This document shows positions 17,536 through 25,682 of a stretch of 25,760 nt of DNA, in pieces. Position 1 is the first letter of the stretch. Every line of letters begins with the position of its first letter. The notes beneath the pieces are model-generated. The model was not told the DNA's origin. It saw nothing but the letters and a program-made list of their open reading frames with translations, and did not search any database. The position numbers and the translations under genes are program-made. Source of the stretch: Fluviicola sp. (GTDB taxonomy: Bacteria > Bacteroidota > Bacteroidia > Flavobacteriales_D > Crocinitomicaceae); contig NZ_JASLCN010000123.1 in NCBI RefSeq assembly GCF_030151805.1, positions 1-25,760 on the forward strand, read 5' to 3'.

Positions 17536-17619
17536 TACTTCAAAGGAGCCGAAACCTCAATAATGCCGGAATATTCCTGCAAAACTACAATTTATGTCAA
17601 ATTTAACCTTGTTGCATCA

Positions 17620-18492
17620 ATGAATTTACACAGTACCTGTATTGTTTGTGGTTCGCCTCAAATTCATCCTATACCGCGATACTATGAAAAACACTCATTG
17701 GTAAAATGCGGAGCGTGCAAATTGGTGTTTACACACAAAATCCCGACGATTGAGGAATTAAACGAACACTACAAGTTCTATTCGTATGCAGGTGAAGCCC
17801 AACTTTCGGAAATGACCAAAGCAGCCTATTCCAGGTTATTGGACGAATTTGAAAAATTCAGAAAAACAAACAGAATATTGGACACTGGATGTGGAAGAGG
17901 CTGGTTTTTGGAAGAAGCCCAAAAACGTGGTTGGGAAGTATACGGAACCGAATTCTCGGAAGCAGCAATTGAAGTTTGTAGCCAAAAAGGAATTCAGATG
18001 AAACACGGGGCTTTGTCGTTCGACCAGTTTGAAAGTGGTTACTTTGATGTGATTACCTCCATTGAAGTCATTGAACACATTAACAACCCATTGACAGATC
18101 TGGAGATCATTCATTCTTTTTTGCGAAGCGGCGGATTGTTCTACTGCACAACTCCAAATTTCAATTCCGTGATGAGATACTACCTGAAAGAAAAGTACAA
18201 TGTCATCGAATATCCGGAGCATCTGACTTATTATACAAAAAAAACACTCACTTTTGCTATTGAAAAATTTCCGTTCAAACGCTATAAGTTTTTGTCAACA
18301 GGTATCAGCATTACGCGAATTAAACAATCATTGGCAAAACCCGACGTTCAGGTAAATCATTCCAACGATGAGAATATGAGAGAGGCGATTTCTAAAAAAT
18401 GGTATCTGGACCTTGCAAAGCGCATATTGAATACGTTTTTCACCCGGACCAATACAGGACTCACGCTCAAAGCATATTACATCAAGAAATAG
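17620..18492 (+). CDS. Class I SAM methyltransferase with N-terminal zinc ribbon
   Basis: The 290-residue protein opens with paired cysteines C7/C10 and C30/C33, a small zinc ribbon common in this methyltransferase subfamily. The Methyltransf_23-type domain follows with motif I ILDTGCGRGWFLEEA at about 86-100, the acidic EFS of beta2, and IEVIEHI (about 149-155). Such proteins methylate small molecules or sugars, and a sugar target is inferred from the locus. I chose the ATG at 17620 because it directly precedes the zinc ribbon. In-frame ATG 17563 and TTG 17533 would add tails without recognisable sequence. The next gene starts 9 bases downstream. Confidence 0.85.
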   Translation: MNLHSTCIVCGSPQIHPIPRYYEKHSLVKCGACKLVFTHKIPTIEELNEHYKFYSYAGEAQLSEMTKAAYSRLLDEFEKFRKTNRILDTGCGRGWFLEEAQKRGWEVYGTEFSEAAIEVCSQKGIQMKHGALSFDQFESGYFDVITSIEVIEHINNPLTDLEIIHSFLRSGGLFYCTTPNFNSVMRYYLKEKYNVIEYPEHLTYYTKKTLTFAIEKFPFKRYKFLSTGISITRIKQSLAKPDVQVNHSNDENMREAISKKWYLDLAKRILNTFFTRTNTGLTLKAYYIKK

Positions 18493-18501
18493 CCATTCAA
18501 A

Positions 18502-19611
18502 GTGCAACTCTGTTATATTATATCTGACATCAACAAGGCCGTTTATTTTGAACAGACTGCATGGCATTTACGGGCTCAGAATCTGGATGTTTGCTACATT
18601 CTGATCAATTCCACACAGGGAGAATTACATCGTTTTTTGTCGGACAATCAGTTCACCGTCTATACGCTTGAGTCCGGAAGCTTGTTGAAATCCCGGAAAA
18701 TTATTCTGGCTTGCAAGAAAATTCTGAAAGAACAACGGATTACCCATATTCATTGTCATTTGGCACAAGCCAACTGGATCGGATTGTGGGCCGCAAAACT
18801 GGCTAAGATCAATACGCGGATTTATACCCGGCATTCGGGCGAACCCTTGAATCCCCATTGGAAAGAACGCTTCATTGATCGCATACAAAACAAACTTGCA
18901 ACACGCATTGTGGCTATTTCCAAAAACATAGATGACTTATTGGAAAAACAAGGTGTTCCGCTTGAAAAACGCGTCCTGATTCATCACGGATTTGAGCTCG
19001 AACGTTTTGCTCATCCGCAAAACGAAGAAGTACTCCGCATCAAAAATGCCTACAATCCGGAGAATCAATTTCCGGTTGTCGGCGTCATTTCCCGCTGGCT
19101 TGAACTGAAAGGAATCCAGTATATCCTGGATGCATTTCAACGCTTATTGAAAACACATCCGGATGCGTTGTTATGTCTTTTTGGGGCTTCCGACAATGCA
19201 GATTACTCCAAAGAAATCAAGGAATTGGTTCAAACGATTCCGCAACGGAATATTCGCGTTGTTGGTTTTGAAAACAATGTCTTTGACCTGTATCAGCTCT
19301 TCGATATGTATATTCACGTTCCGGTCAATCCAAGCTGTGAAGCCTTCGGGCAAACATATGTAGAAGCTCTTGCCGCAGGAATTCCTTCCATTTTCACCTT
19401 AAGCGGTGTTGCTCGTGAATTCATTGTCGATCAGGAAAATGCGCTCATCGTTCCTTTCCGGGATGCTGCTTCGATTCACCAAACGCTGCTGCTGCTGTTA
19501 AGCGATCAGACACTTCCTGAAAAATTAAAACTGAAAGGTCCGGAAAGCGTTCGCGAAATGTTTAGTTTTACCCGCTATATTGCACAGCTAAACGAACTCT
19601 ATACAGATTAG
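18502..19611 (+). CDS. Glycosyltransferase family 4, GTG start
   Basis: The 369-residue protein has both GT-B halves: THIHCHLAQANWIG and RIYTRHSGE in the acceptor domain, and in the donor domain VVGVISRWLELKGI (about 194-207), LLCLFGASD and the EX7E motif, Glu280 to Glu288, in EAFGQTYVE, the signature of retaining GT4 enzymes. No usable ATG precedes the first beta-strand (LCYIISDI), so translation very likely begins at the GTG at 18502, 9 bases after the methyltransferase stop. It should extend the lipid-linked glycan from a nucleotide sugar. The GT2 gene follows after 2 bases. Confidence 0.9.
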   Translation: MQLCYIISDINKAVYFEQTAWHLRAQNLDVCYILINSTQGELHRFLSDNQFTVYTLESGSLLKSRKIILACKKILKEQRITHIHCHLAQANWIGLWAAKLAKINTRIYTRHSGEPLNPHWKERFIDRIQNKLATRIVAISKNIDDLLEKQGVPLEKRVLIHHGFELERFAHPQNEEVLRIKNAYNPENQFPVVGVISRWLELKGIQYILDAFQRLLKTHPDALLCLFGASDNADYSKEIKELVQTIPQRNIRVVGFENNVFDLYQLFDMYIHVPVNPSCEAFGQTYVEALAAGIPSIFTLSGVAREFIVDQENALIVPFRDAASIHQTLLLLLSDQTLPEKLKLKGPESVREMFSFTRYIAQLNELYTD

Positions 19612-19613
19612 GC

Positions 19614-20504
19614 ATGTTTCTCACCATTGTTATTCCGACATACAATCGTGCTCATTTGATTGAAAACACGCTGAAAAGTGTGCTGAATCAATCGTGCGGT
19701 GATTTTGAGGTAATCATTGTGGATGACGGAAGTACCGATCAGACCAAAGAAGTTGTACTTCCCTATCTTTCGGAACGTGTCCGCTATCACCTGATCGAAA
19801 ACAGTGAGCGCGGGGCAGCACGAAACAGAGGTACAGAACTTGCAAACGGGCAATACATGAACTGGTTCGACAGTGACGATGAAATGCTTCCGCATCACGT
19901 ACAGCATCTCAAAGATCTCTGTGAAAAACACCGAAATCCGGAAGTTTTGAACGTTATGTATCAAATGAAAGATGCACTAAGCGGAAAAACAACTCCCGTT
20001 CAATCCGCTTACCGACCGAATCAAAAACAACGGACTCATTTTCTGATCGAAGGAAACTACCTGGCATGCAATCCGGTAATCGTCAGAAGAGACATTGCAC
20101 TCGAAAATCCGTTCATTGAAGACCGGGCTTTGAGCGCCAGTGAAGATTATGAACTGTGGCTTCGTTTACTGGCAAAATATCCGTTCCATCAGTCGGAAGA
20201 AGTGACTTCGTACCTGATCCAACACGACGAAAGAAGCGTAAATACGATGACAGATCCGAACAAACTGGAAAAACGCTTTCTGACTTTTTTGCAGTACATG
20301 GATCAAAATGATTCATTCAAACAATTTCTTGGTCCAAACTACCGCTACTTCGTCATGAGGAACTTCCTGGTTCTTGCTGTCGACCTGGCTTACAACGGCC
20401 ACAAAAAAAAGGCATTCAGCTACTTAAGAAAAGGATTTAAAGAACATCAAAGTGCGCTTCGGCAACGGGTTTTTTGGGCAACGTTCAAACACATCATTTT
20501 CTAA
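19614..20504 (+). CDS. Glycosyltransferase family 2
   Basis: The 296-residue enzyme shows a standard GT-A fold: FLTIVIPTYNRA at 2-13, the nucleotide-binding VDDGST at 36-41, and the metal-binding DSD at 86-88 within NWFDSDDE. A SEDYELWLRL segment (about 179-188) is the ED-type motif carrying the catalytic base. These are inverting enzymes that add a sugar to the growing lipid-linked unit. It lacks membrane helices and so is not a processive synthase. It starts 2 bases after the GT4 gene, closing the 17620-20504 unit. A 111-base gap with a promoter follows. Confidence 0.93.
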   Translation: MFLTIVIPTYNRAHLIENTLKSVLNQSCGDFEVIIVDDGSTDQTKEVVLPYLSERVRYHLIENSERGAARNRGTELANGQYMNWFDSDDEMLPHHVQHLKDLCEKHRNPEVLNVMYQMKDALSGKTTPVQSAYRPNQKQRTHFLIEGNYLACNPVIVRRDIALENPFIEDRALSASEDYELWLRLLAKYPFHQSEEVTSYLIQHDERSVNTMTDPNKLEKRFLTFLQYMDQNDSFKQFLGPNYRYFVMRNFLVLAVDLAYNGHKKKAFSYLRKGFKEHQSALRQRVFWATFKHIIF

Positions 20505-20578
20505 TCCGTTTTGGAAACGTTCACCTGATCCTGTTAAATATTCGTTCAATTCTTCTACTTATTTTTTAGTCCTCAAAA

Positions 20579-20611
20579 TTTGTTGTTTCCTTGATCGTTC
20601 TGTTAATTTTG
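20579..20611 (+). promoter_or_regulatory. Promoter of the sugar amidotransferase gene
   Basis: An exact -7 element TAATTTTG (20604-20611) is preceded by TTTG (20579-20582, 21-base spacer) and TTG (20583-20585, 18-base spacer), both within the Bacteroidota/Flavobacterium spacing range. The element ends 4 bases before the ATG at 20616, so the transcript would begin at or next to the start codon. Confidence 0.6.
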
Positions 20612-20615
20612 TAGC

Positions 20616-21737
20616 ATGCTTGATTCTCAATATCAACAATGCGTACGGTGCGTAATGGACACAAGTGATCCCGACATCATCTTTAATCAGGACGGAACTT
20701 GTAATCATTGTTCGGATTATTTATTGAAAATAAGCCCCTTATTCAACGACTCTGAGAAAAACGAAGCAGCTGTTCACCAGCTCATCGACCGGATCAAATC
20801 AAAAGGAAAGGGAAAAGAGTATGATTCCATTATCGGGATCAGTGGTGGAGTTGACAGCTGTTACACCGCTTACTTTGCCAAAATAAACGGTTTGAATCCC
20901 TTGTTGGTTCACCTGGACAATGGCTGGAACACCGAATTAGCGGTTCAAAACATTCAAAAAGTAGCTTCCCGGTTGAACCTGGATCTCGAAACAGTGGTTC
21001 TGGATTGGACTGAATTCAGGGAAATACAACTCGCTTTTCTCCGGTCTTCTATTGTAGATATCGAAATCCCAACCGATCTGGCAATTCCGGCTGCGTTGCA
21101 TCAATTGGCAAAAAAACACCGGGTCAGGACTATTCTTTCGGGCGGAAATTATTCATCTGAAGGCATTTTGCCGCTTCAATGGGGATATCATGTGATGAAA
21201 GACATGAAACTGTATCGGCACATTGTTCGGACCTTCAGCAAGGTACAACGGAAAAAAACACCTGATTTCGGACTTTGGAAGGAATTCAACTACAAAATGA
21301 TCCAGGGAATCAAAACCTATTATCCGCTCAATTTCATTAATTACAATAAAGATGAAGCAAGACTGCTTCTGGAAAAAGAACTTGGTTGTGTTTTCCCTAC
21401 CAGAAAACATCACGAATCGCGCTATACCAGTTTTTGGCAGTCTTATATCATGCCCGTAAAATATGGTTTCGATTACCGGCTGGCAACTTTTTCCACTCAA
21501 ATTTGTTCCGGGCAAATTACCCGGACAGAGGCTTTGGAGCAATTGCAGTCACTTCCATACAATCCGGAAACCATCGAAACCGAAAAAGCATTTATCTGCA
21601 AAAAACTTCAGATTTCTCCGGAAGAATTTGAGCAGATTCTTCAAAAAAAACCTTTGACATACAAAGACTTTCCTAATTCAAAAAAGGCTATTAAATTCGT
21701 GTACCGGACTTATCGCTTTTTATTTCCAAAAAAATGA
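20616..21737 (+). CDS. N-acetyl sugar amidotransferase (WbpG/WbuX/PseA-like)
   Basis: The 373-residue protein begins with a zinc-binding set C9-C12 and C29-C32 framing MDTSDPD, then a PP-loop SGGVDS at 76-81 followed by LVHLDNGWNTELAVQN, the hallmark of this family. Known members convert a sugar acetamido group to an acetamidino group, activating the substrate with ATP and taking ammonia from a HisH/HisF-like glutaminase pair. No such pair is in this window. It is encoded behind its own promoter and overlaps the following SDR gene by ATGA. The start cannot move downstream without losing C9. The substrate is probably an N-acetylated sugar nucleotide or lipid-linked sugar (inference). Confidence 0.92.
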   Translation: MLDSQYQQCVRCVMDTSDPDIIFNQDGTCNHCSDYLLKISPLFNDSEKNEAAVHQLIDRIKSKGKGKEYDSIIGISGGVDSCYTAYFAKINGLNPLLVHLDNGWNTELAVQNIQKVASRLNLDLETVVLDWTEFREIQLAFLRSSIVDIEIPTDLAIPAALHQLAKKHRVRTILSGGNYSSEGILPLQWGYHVMKDMKLYRHIVRTFSKVQRKKTPDFGLWKEFNYKMIQGIKTYYPLNFINYNKDEARLLLEKELGCVFPTRKHHESRYTSFWQSYIMPVKYGFDYRLATFSTQICSGQITRTEALEQLQSLPYNPETIETEKAFICKKLQISPEEFEQILQKKPLTYKDFPNSKKAIKFVYRTYRFLFPKK

Positions 21738-22672
21738 CAATGACGCAACCCAAAAAGAACATTCTCATTACCGGCGGAGCTGGATTTATCCCTTCTTCTC
21801 TTGCCGATAAACTCCTTCAAAATCCGGATTACTATGTGGTTCTGATAGACAATTTTCTGACCGGAAAGAAAGAAAATATTCCGCAACACGAACGATGCAA
21901 ATTCATTCACGGAGATGTCAACAATTTTGATGACATTTCTCCGATTTTCAGTTTATACAATTTTGATTATGTTTTCCATTATGCGGCTGTGGTCGGTGTG
22001 AAACGCACATTGGAAAATCCGATCATGGTTCTGGACGACATTTATGGAATCCGGAATATCCTGGATTTGTCCAAACGCACAGGCGTAAAGCGCGTCTTCT
22101 ACGCATCTTCGTCTGAAGTATACGGAGAACCTGTTCATTTACCGCAGCACGAAACGATTACGCCGTTGAACTCGCGTCTTCCCTATGCTGTTGTTAAAAA
22201 TGTCGGCGAATCTTATTTCCGCTCTTACCAGCAGGAATACGGGTTAGATTATACGATTTTCCGTTTTTTCAATACTTACGGGCCGAAACAAAGCACTGAT
22301 TTTGTGATGTCGCGTTTCATCAAACTCGCACTTGCCAACCAGGACATTCCTGTTTACGGCGACGGATCTCAGACGCGTACTTTCTGTTACATCGATGACA
22401 ACCTCGACGCCTGTATCAAAGCAATGGAATCCGATTTGTTGGTAAACGACGTAGCAAACATCGGTAACGGAACGATTGTGACGATCCTGGAACTTGCGCA
22501 AACCATTATCCGACTTACAGGTTCGCAATCCAACATTACCTACTTACCGCCATTGGAAGAAGGTGATATGACCAGAAGACAACCGGACGTTTCAAAAATG
22601 AATGAATTGTTGGGTCGACCTTTTATGAGCCTGGAACAGGGAATTGAGATTATTTTGAAGAATCTGCGTTAA
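21734..22672 (+). CDS. NAD-dependent epimerase/dehydratase (extended SDR), second copy
   Basis: The 312-residue protein has TGGAGFIP near the N terminus (about 13-20, with Pro where the third Gly is usual), DNFLTGKKEN, SSSEVYG at about 130-136, PYAVVK as the catalytic Tyr-Lys pair, and RFFNTYGPKQ with GDGSQTRTFCYI. The SSSEVYG and NTYGP features resemble UDP-glucuronate decarboxylase-type SDRs, but the usual YDEGK motif is replaced by YAVVK, so the reaction could be epimerisation or dehydration. The start is the ATGA overlap at 21734; an in-frame ATG at 21740 is a possible alternative. It may provide the substrate of the amidotransferase with which it is coupled. Confidence 0.88.
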   Translation: MTMTQPKKNILITGGAGFIPSSLADKLLQNPDYYVVLIDNFLTGKKENIPQHERCKFIHGDVNNFDDISPIFSLYNFDYVFHYAAVVGVKRTLENPIMVLDDIYGIRNILDLSKRTGVKRVFYASSSEVYGEPVHLPQHETITPLNSRLPYAVVKNVGESYFRSYQQEYGLDYTIFRFFNTYGPKQSTDFVMSRFIKLALANQDIPVYGDGSQTRTFCYIDDNLDACIKAMESDLLVNDVANIGNGTIVTILELAQTIIRLTGSQSNITYLPPLEEGDMTRRQPDVSKMNELLGRPFMSLEQGIEIILKNLR

Positions 22673-22728
22673 ATCGTACCTTGAATGAAGTTAGTGAATC
22701 AATCTTTCCTGTTTAATTGAAAGTCGGG

Positions 22729-23946
22729 ATGAAAAATGTCCTTTATTTATCCTACGATGGCATGACTGATCCGCTCGGACAAAGCCAGGTACTTCCCTAT
22801 CTGATCGGCTTGAGTCAGAAAGGAATCTCTTTCACGTTGATCAGTTTTGAAAAACCGGAACGTTTTGAGCAGGATCAGGCCAAAATACAGGCGATTTGTG
22901 ACGAATACAACATTCATTGGAAACCGCTGGTTTATACCAAACGTCCTCCGGTATTATCGACCTTGTTCGACATCCGGAAAATGAGTCGCGCTGCTTTTTC
23001 CCTGCATCGGGAAAAACACTTTCAACTTGTTCATTGCAGAAGCTATATCAGCGCATTGATCGGTTTGAAACTCAAACAAAAAAAGGGTGTTCGATTGCTT
23101 TTCGACATGCGCGGATTTTGGGCAGATGAGCGAATTGAAGGAGGAATCTGGAAAATCAGCAATCCGTTGTTCAAATCCATTTATAACTATTTCAAAAAAC
23201 AGGAAAAACGCTTCTTTGAAGAAAGCGATGCAATCGTGAGTTTGACAGAACTAGGCAAACAGGAAATCCTGACCTGGAATCTGAAATCGGTTGGTTCTGA
23301 AAAAATCACCGTGATTCCATGCTGCGTTGATCTGAAACTCTTCGATCCAGAAAAAACCAACGAGGAACTCCTGTTCAAAAAGAAAAGCGAATACCAACTG
23401 ACCGATAAATATGTGGTTGGTTATGTGGGTTCAATCGGAACCTGGTATCAATTACCGGAAATGCTGCTTGCATTTAAGCATATCAAGCGCCTGAGACCGA
23501 ATACCATTTTCCTGTTTGTGACCAAAGAATCTACTTCATCCATTCTGCTCGAAGCAAAGAAATTAGAAATCAGCCCCGATTCCATTCGCGTAATCTCTGT
23601 GCAGCATCAAAATGTCCCTTTATTCATTTCGTTGTTTGACTGCTCCATCTTTTTTATCCGCCCGACCTTTTCCAAAAAGGCATCTTCACCAACCAAACAA
23701 GGCGAGATTATGGCTATGGGAATTCCGCTGATTTGCAACGCAGGAGTGGGAGATACGGATGGAATCGTACAACAATATCACTCCGGATTGGTTCTGAAAA
23801 ACACGAAAGACGAGACCATTTCTTCTTTCAATCTTGACTTTACGGACTTTAATCGGGAAAGTACGATGCTTGGAGCCAAAGAATATTTCGGGCTGGAACG
23901 GGGAGTTGAATCTTATTTCTCTATTTATGACCGTTTTGTCGGATAA
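22729..23946 (+). CDS. Glycosyltransferase family 4-like protein
   Basis: The 405-residue protein opens with NVLYLSYDGMTDPLGQSQV, a typical donor/acceptor loop of a Bacteroidota GT4 subgroup, and has FDMRGFWADE at 125-134, VVGYVGSIGTWYQ (about 225-237) starting the second Rossmann domain, and TKQGEIMAMGIPLI (about 324-337) carrying the donor-binding Glu. I placed the start at the ATG 22729; the in-frame TTG at 22717 adds only four residues. The gap from the SDR is 56 bases without a good promoter, so read-through is likely. A cytoplasmic sugar transfer step in the same glycan is inferred. Confidence 0.88.
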   Translation: MKNVLYLSYDGMTDPLGQSQVLPYLIGLSQKGISFTLISFEKPERFEQDQAKIQAICDEYNIHWKPLVYTKRPPVLSTLFDIRKMSRAAFSLHREKHFQLVHCRSYISALIGLKLKQKKGVRLLFDMRGFWADERIEGGIWKISNPLFKSIYNYFKKQEKRFFEESDAIVSLTELGKQEILTWNLKSVGSEKITVIPCCVDLKLFDPEKTNEELLFKKKSEYQLTDKYVVGYVGSIGTWYQLPEMLLAFKHIKRLRPNTIFLFVTKESTSSILLEAKKLEISPDSIRVISVQHQNVPLFISLFDCSIFFIRPTFSKKASSPTKQGEIMAMGIPLICNAGVGDTDGIVQQYHSGLVLKNTKDETISSFNLDFTDFNRESTMLGAKEYFGLERGVESYFSIYDRFVG

Positions 23947-24103
23947 GGGTTAAAGAATACTAAACCAATTACCGGAATCCATTGCTACAGCTGAGTAAAT
24001 AGATACATGTCTATCCGTCTTTTTTCAAAACTAAAATGGAGAAATCACCAGGTAAAATGATTACATAACCTTCTTTTTTAATCCATAACATCAAAAAAAA
24101 GCC

Positions 24104-24111
24104 CACATTTG
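24104..24111 (+). promoter_or_regulatory. Near-match -7 element abutting the 24117 gene
   Basis: CACATTTG differs from TAnnTTTG at its first base and ends 5 bases before the GTG start. The 170-base gap before it holds only a weak 5-bp inverted repeat (ATAGA/TCTAT at 23999-24014) followed by a T-run, which could be a poor terminator. No clear -33 TTG is visible. Confidence 0.25.
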
Positions 24112-24116
24112 TTCCC

Positions 24117-25193
24117 GTGAATTTGAAGAAGCTCCATATCATTGCTCCATATCCGAAAGGTGAAGCTCCGTCGCAGCGTTTCAGATTCGAACAATACCTG
24201 CCTTTTTTGGAAGAACAGGATTTCGAAATTCACTACCACGCTTTTCACACACAAAAGAGCTGGAACCGCTTGTATCAGAAAGGAAAGTTTCTTCAAAAAT
24301 TCATTGATCTGAACTACAACTTTCTGCGTCGCTGGATTTTATTGTTCAGGTTACTCGGCGCGAAACACATTTTCATGCACCGGGAAATGGCTCATGTCGG
24401 ACCGCCCGTATTCGAGTGGATCCTGGTGAAAATCATGCGCAAAAAGTACATCTACGATTTCGACGACGCGATCTGGATTCCAAACTACAGTTCAGTGAAT
24501 GCCCGGTTTCAGAAACTAAAATGCTACTGGAAAGTCCGTTATTTGATTCGCTGGGCTGAAAAAGTGAGTGCCGGAAATGATTTCTTAGCCAACTATGCCA
24601 GGCAGTTCAATTCGAATAGTGTGATCGTTCCAACAACGATTGATACTGAAAATCAGCATTCCAGGTTGGTCGATCAGGAACAAAAACCATTGGTAATCGG
24701 TTGGACAGGAACCCATTCCACGATGCATTATTTGGATTTCATCATTCCCATTCTCCGGAAACTGGAACAGGAATTTGAGTTCACTTTCAAGGTCATTTCA
24801 AACAGGAAACCGGATTATCAATTGAAATCATTGCTTTACCAGGATTGGAAAGAAGATACGGAAATTGATGATTTGGCGGAAATTCAAATCGGAGTGATGC
24901 CCCTGGTTTTAGATGCCTGGTCGGAAGGAAAATGCGGCTTTAAGGCTTTGCAATACATGAGTCTCGGAATGGCAAGCATTGTTTCCCCGGTTGGAGTCAA
25001 TACCAAGATCATTCAGCACAATGAAAACGGATTGATTGCCGATTCTGCGGAAGAATGGGAGATGAACCTGAGAAAATTACTGCAGGATGAGATCTTGAGA
25101 AAAGAACTCGGAAAGAATGCCCGCAAAACGATTCAGGCAAACTGGAGCATCGAAGCGTGGAAAGAAAACTATCGTGCGCTTCTTCAAAAGTAA
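24117..25193 (+). CDS. Glycosyltransferase (GT4-like), GTG start
   Basis: The 358-residue protein starts with the beta1 strand KLHIIAPYPKGEAPSQRFR, contains YIYDFDDAIW at 111-120 (DFDDA 114-118), a hallmark of a bacterial GT4-like subgroup, then VIGWTGTHSTMHYL opening the donor domain, and GVMPLVLDAWSEGKCGFKAL near residue 260-280, where the Lys and following region contact the nucleotide. No ATG precedes beta1; GTG at 24117 is the best start, with TTG at 24123 also possible. It is the last gene of the glycan locus, 170 bases after its neighbour, and is followed by a bidirectional terminator. Confidence 0.88.
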   Translation: MNLKKLHIIAPYPKGEAPSQRFRFEQYLPFLEEQDFEIHYHAFHTQKSWNRLYQKGKFLQKFIDLNYNFLRRWILLFRLLGAKHIFMHREMAHVGPPVFEWILVKIMRKKYIYDFDDAIWIPNYSSVNARFQKLKCYWKVRYLIRWAEKVSAGNDFLANYARQFNSNSVIVPTTIDTENQHSRLVDQEQKPLVIGWTGTHSTMHYLDFIIPILRKLEQEFEFTFKVISNRKPDYQLKSLLYQDWKEDTEIDDLAEIQIGVMPLVLDAWSEGKCGFKALQYMSLGMASIVSPVGVNTKIIQHNENGLIADSAEEWEMNLRKLLQDEILRKELGKNARKTIQANWSIEAWKENYRALLQK

Positions 25194-25317
25194 TACGCCA
25201 ATTCCTTGTGAATCTTTGAAAATTTGCTTCAAAAGTATTCAGAGAGACTCCTACCCTGAATCATAGGGACATGGCATTTGATTGAACGAACTACCAAACG
25301 CAGGTGATTAAAAACAG

Positions 25318-25348
25318 AAAAAGCATACTTCTTTTTAGTATGCTTTTT
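25318..25348. terminator. Bidirectional intrinsic terminator
   Basis: A perfect 12-bp inverted repeat (AAAAAGCATACT / AGTATGCTTTTT) with a 7-base loop TCTTTTT. The stem has T-runs on its 3' side on both strands, and further T's follow on the minus strand. It lies between the end of the glycan locus (25193) and the convergent small gene ending at 25373, so it can stop transcription from both sides. Confidence 0.88.
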
Positions 25349-25372
25349 CACTTCGGATAAGTAATTCTGATC

Positions 25373-25543
25373 TTAAGATCCGCAACCAACACACTCAATG
25401 TAGCTGTCCATCGGACGCACACCTTCTACTTGCATTTTCAGGTTGTGGATTTTGTCTTTGATGTCCATATCTGCAAACATGTCACCCGTCAACTGTGCTT
25501 CAAGCACTGTGATTTCTTCTTGTAATTGTTGTTTATTGTCCAT
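25373..25543 (-). CDS. 56-residue small protein with C-terminal CxxCG motif
   Basis: Reading the minus strand from ATG (25543) to TAA (25373) gives 56 codons. The first 40 residues are charged and amphipathic with a heptad-like pattern (QQLQEEITVLEAQL), suggesting a helix or short coiled coil; the C terminus is DSYIECVGCGS, with Cys51 and Cys54 four residues from the end. There is no signal peptide or membrane segment. It has its own terminator 24 bases beyond the stop, which supports a real monocistronic gene. I do not know a function. A terminal CxxC could bind metal, be redox-active, or be modified, but nothing here decides that. The A-rich leader just before ATG fits Bacteroidota initiation. 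Confidence 0.7.
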   Translation of the reverse strand: MDNKQQLQEEITVLEAQLTGDMFADMDIKDKIHNLKMQVEGVRPMDSYIECVGCGS

Positions 25544-25682
25544 TTTTTGAAGGGTTTAAAATGATTGTTGCAAGTTAGTAAAGATGTTTTTTCAATCGTA
25601 GCAAGGTGTCTGTGATTTATGAAAAGAGTTTTGAACAGTCATTATTTACGTTGTTGTCGGGGTGAAAAATATTTAAACCCGA

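Noticed and set aside
17533..17619. N-terminal extension of the methyltransferase from TTG 17533 or ATG 17563
   Set aside because: The extension has no recognisable sequence, and the TTG lies inside the likely -7 element. The ATG at 17620 sits directly before the zinc ribbon.
22717..22728. TTG start for the GT4-like gene at 22729
   Set aside because: Adds four residues without structure; the ATG fits the first beta-strand.
23999..24014. Inverted repeat ATAGA/TCTAT before a T-run as a terminator
   Set aside because: The 5-bp A/T-rich stem is too weak and the T-run begins several bases after it.
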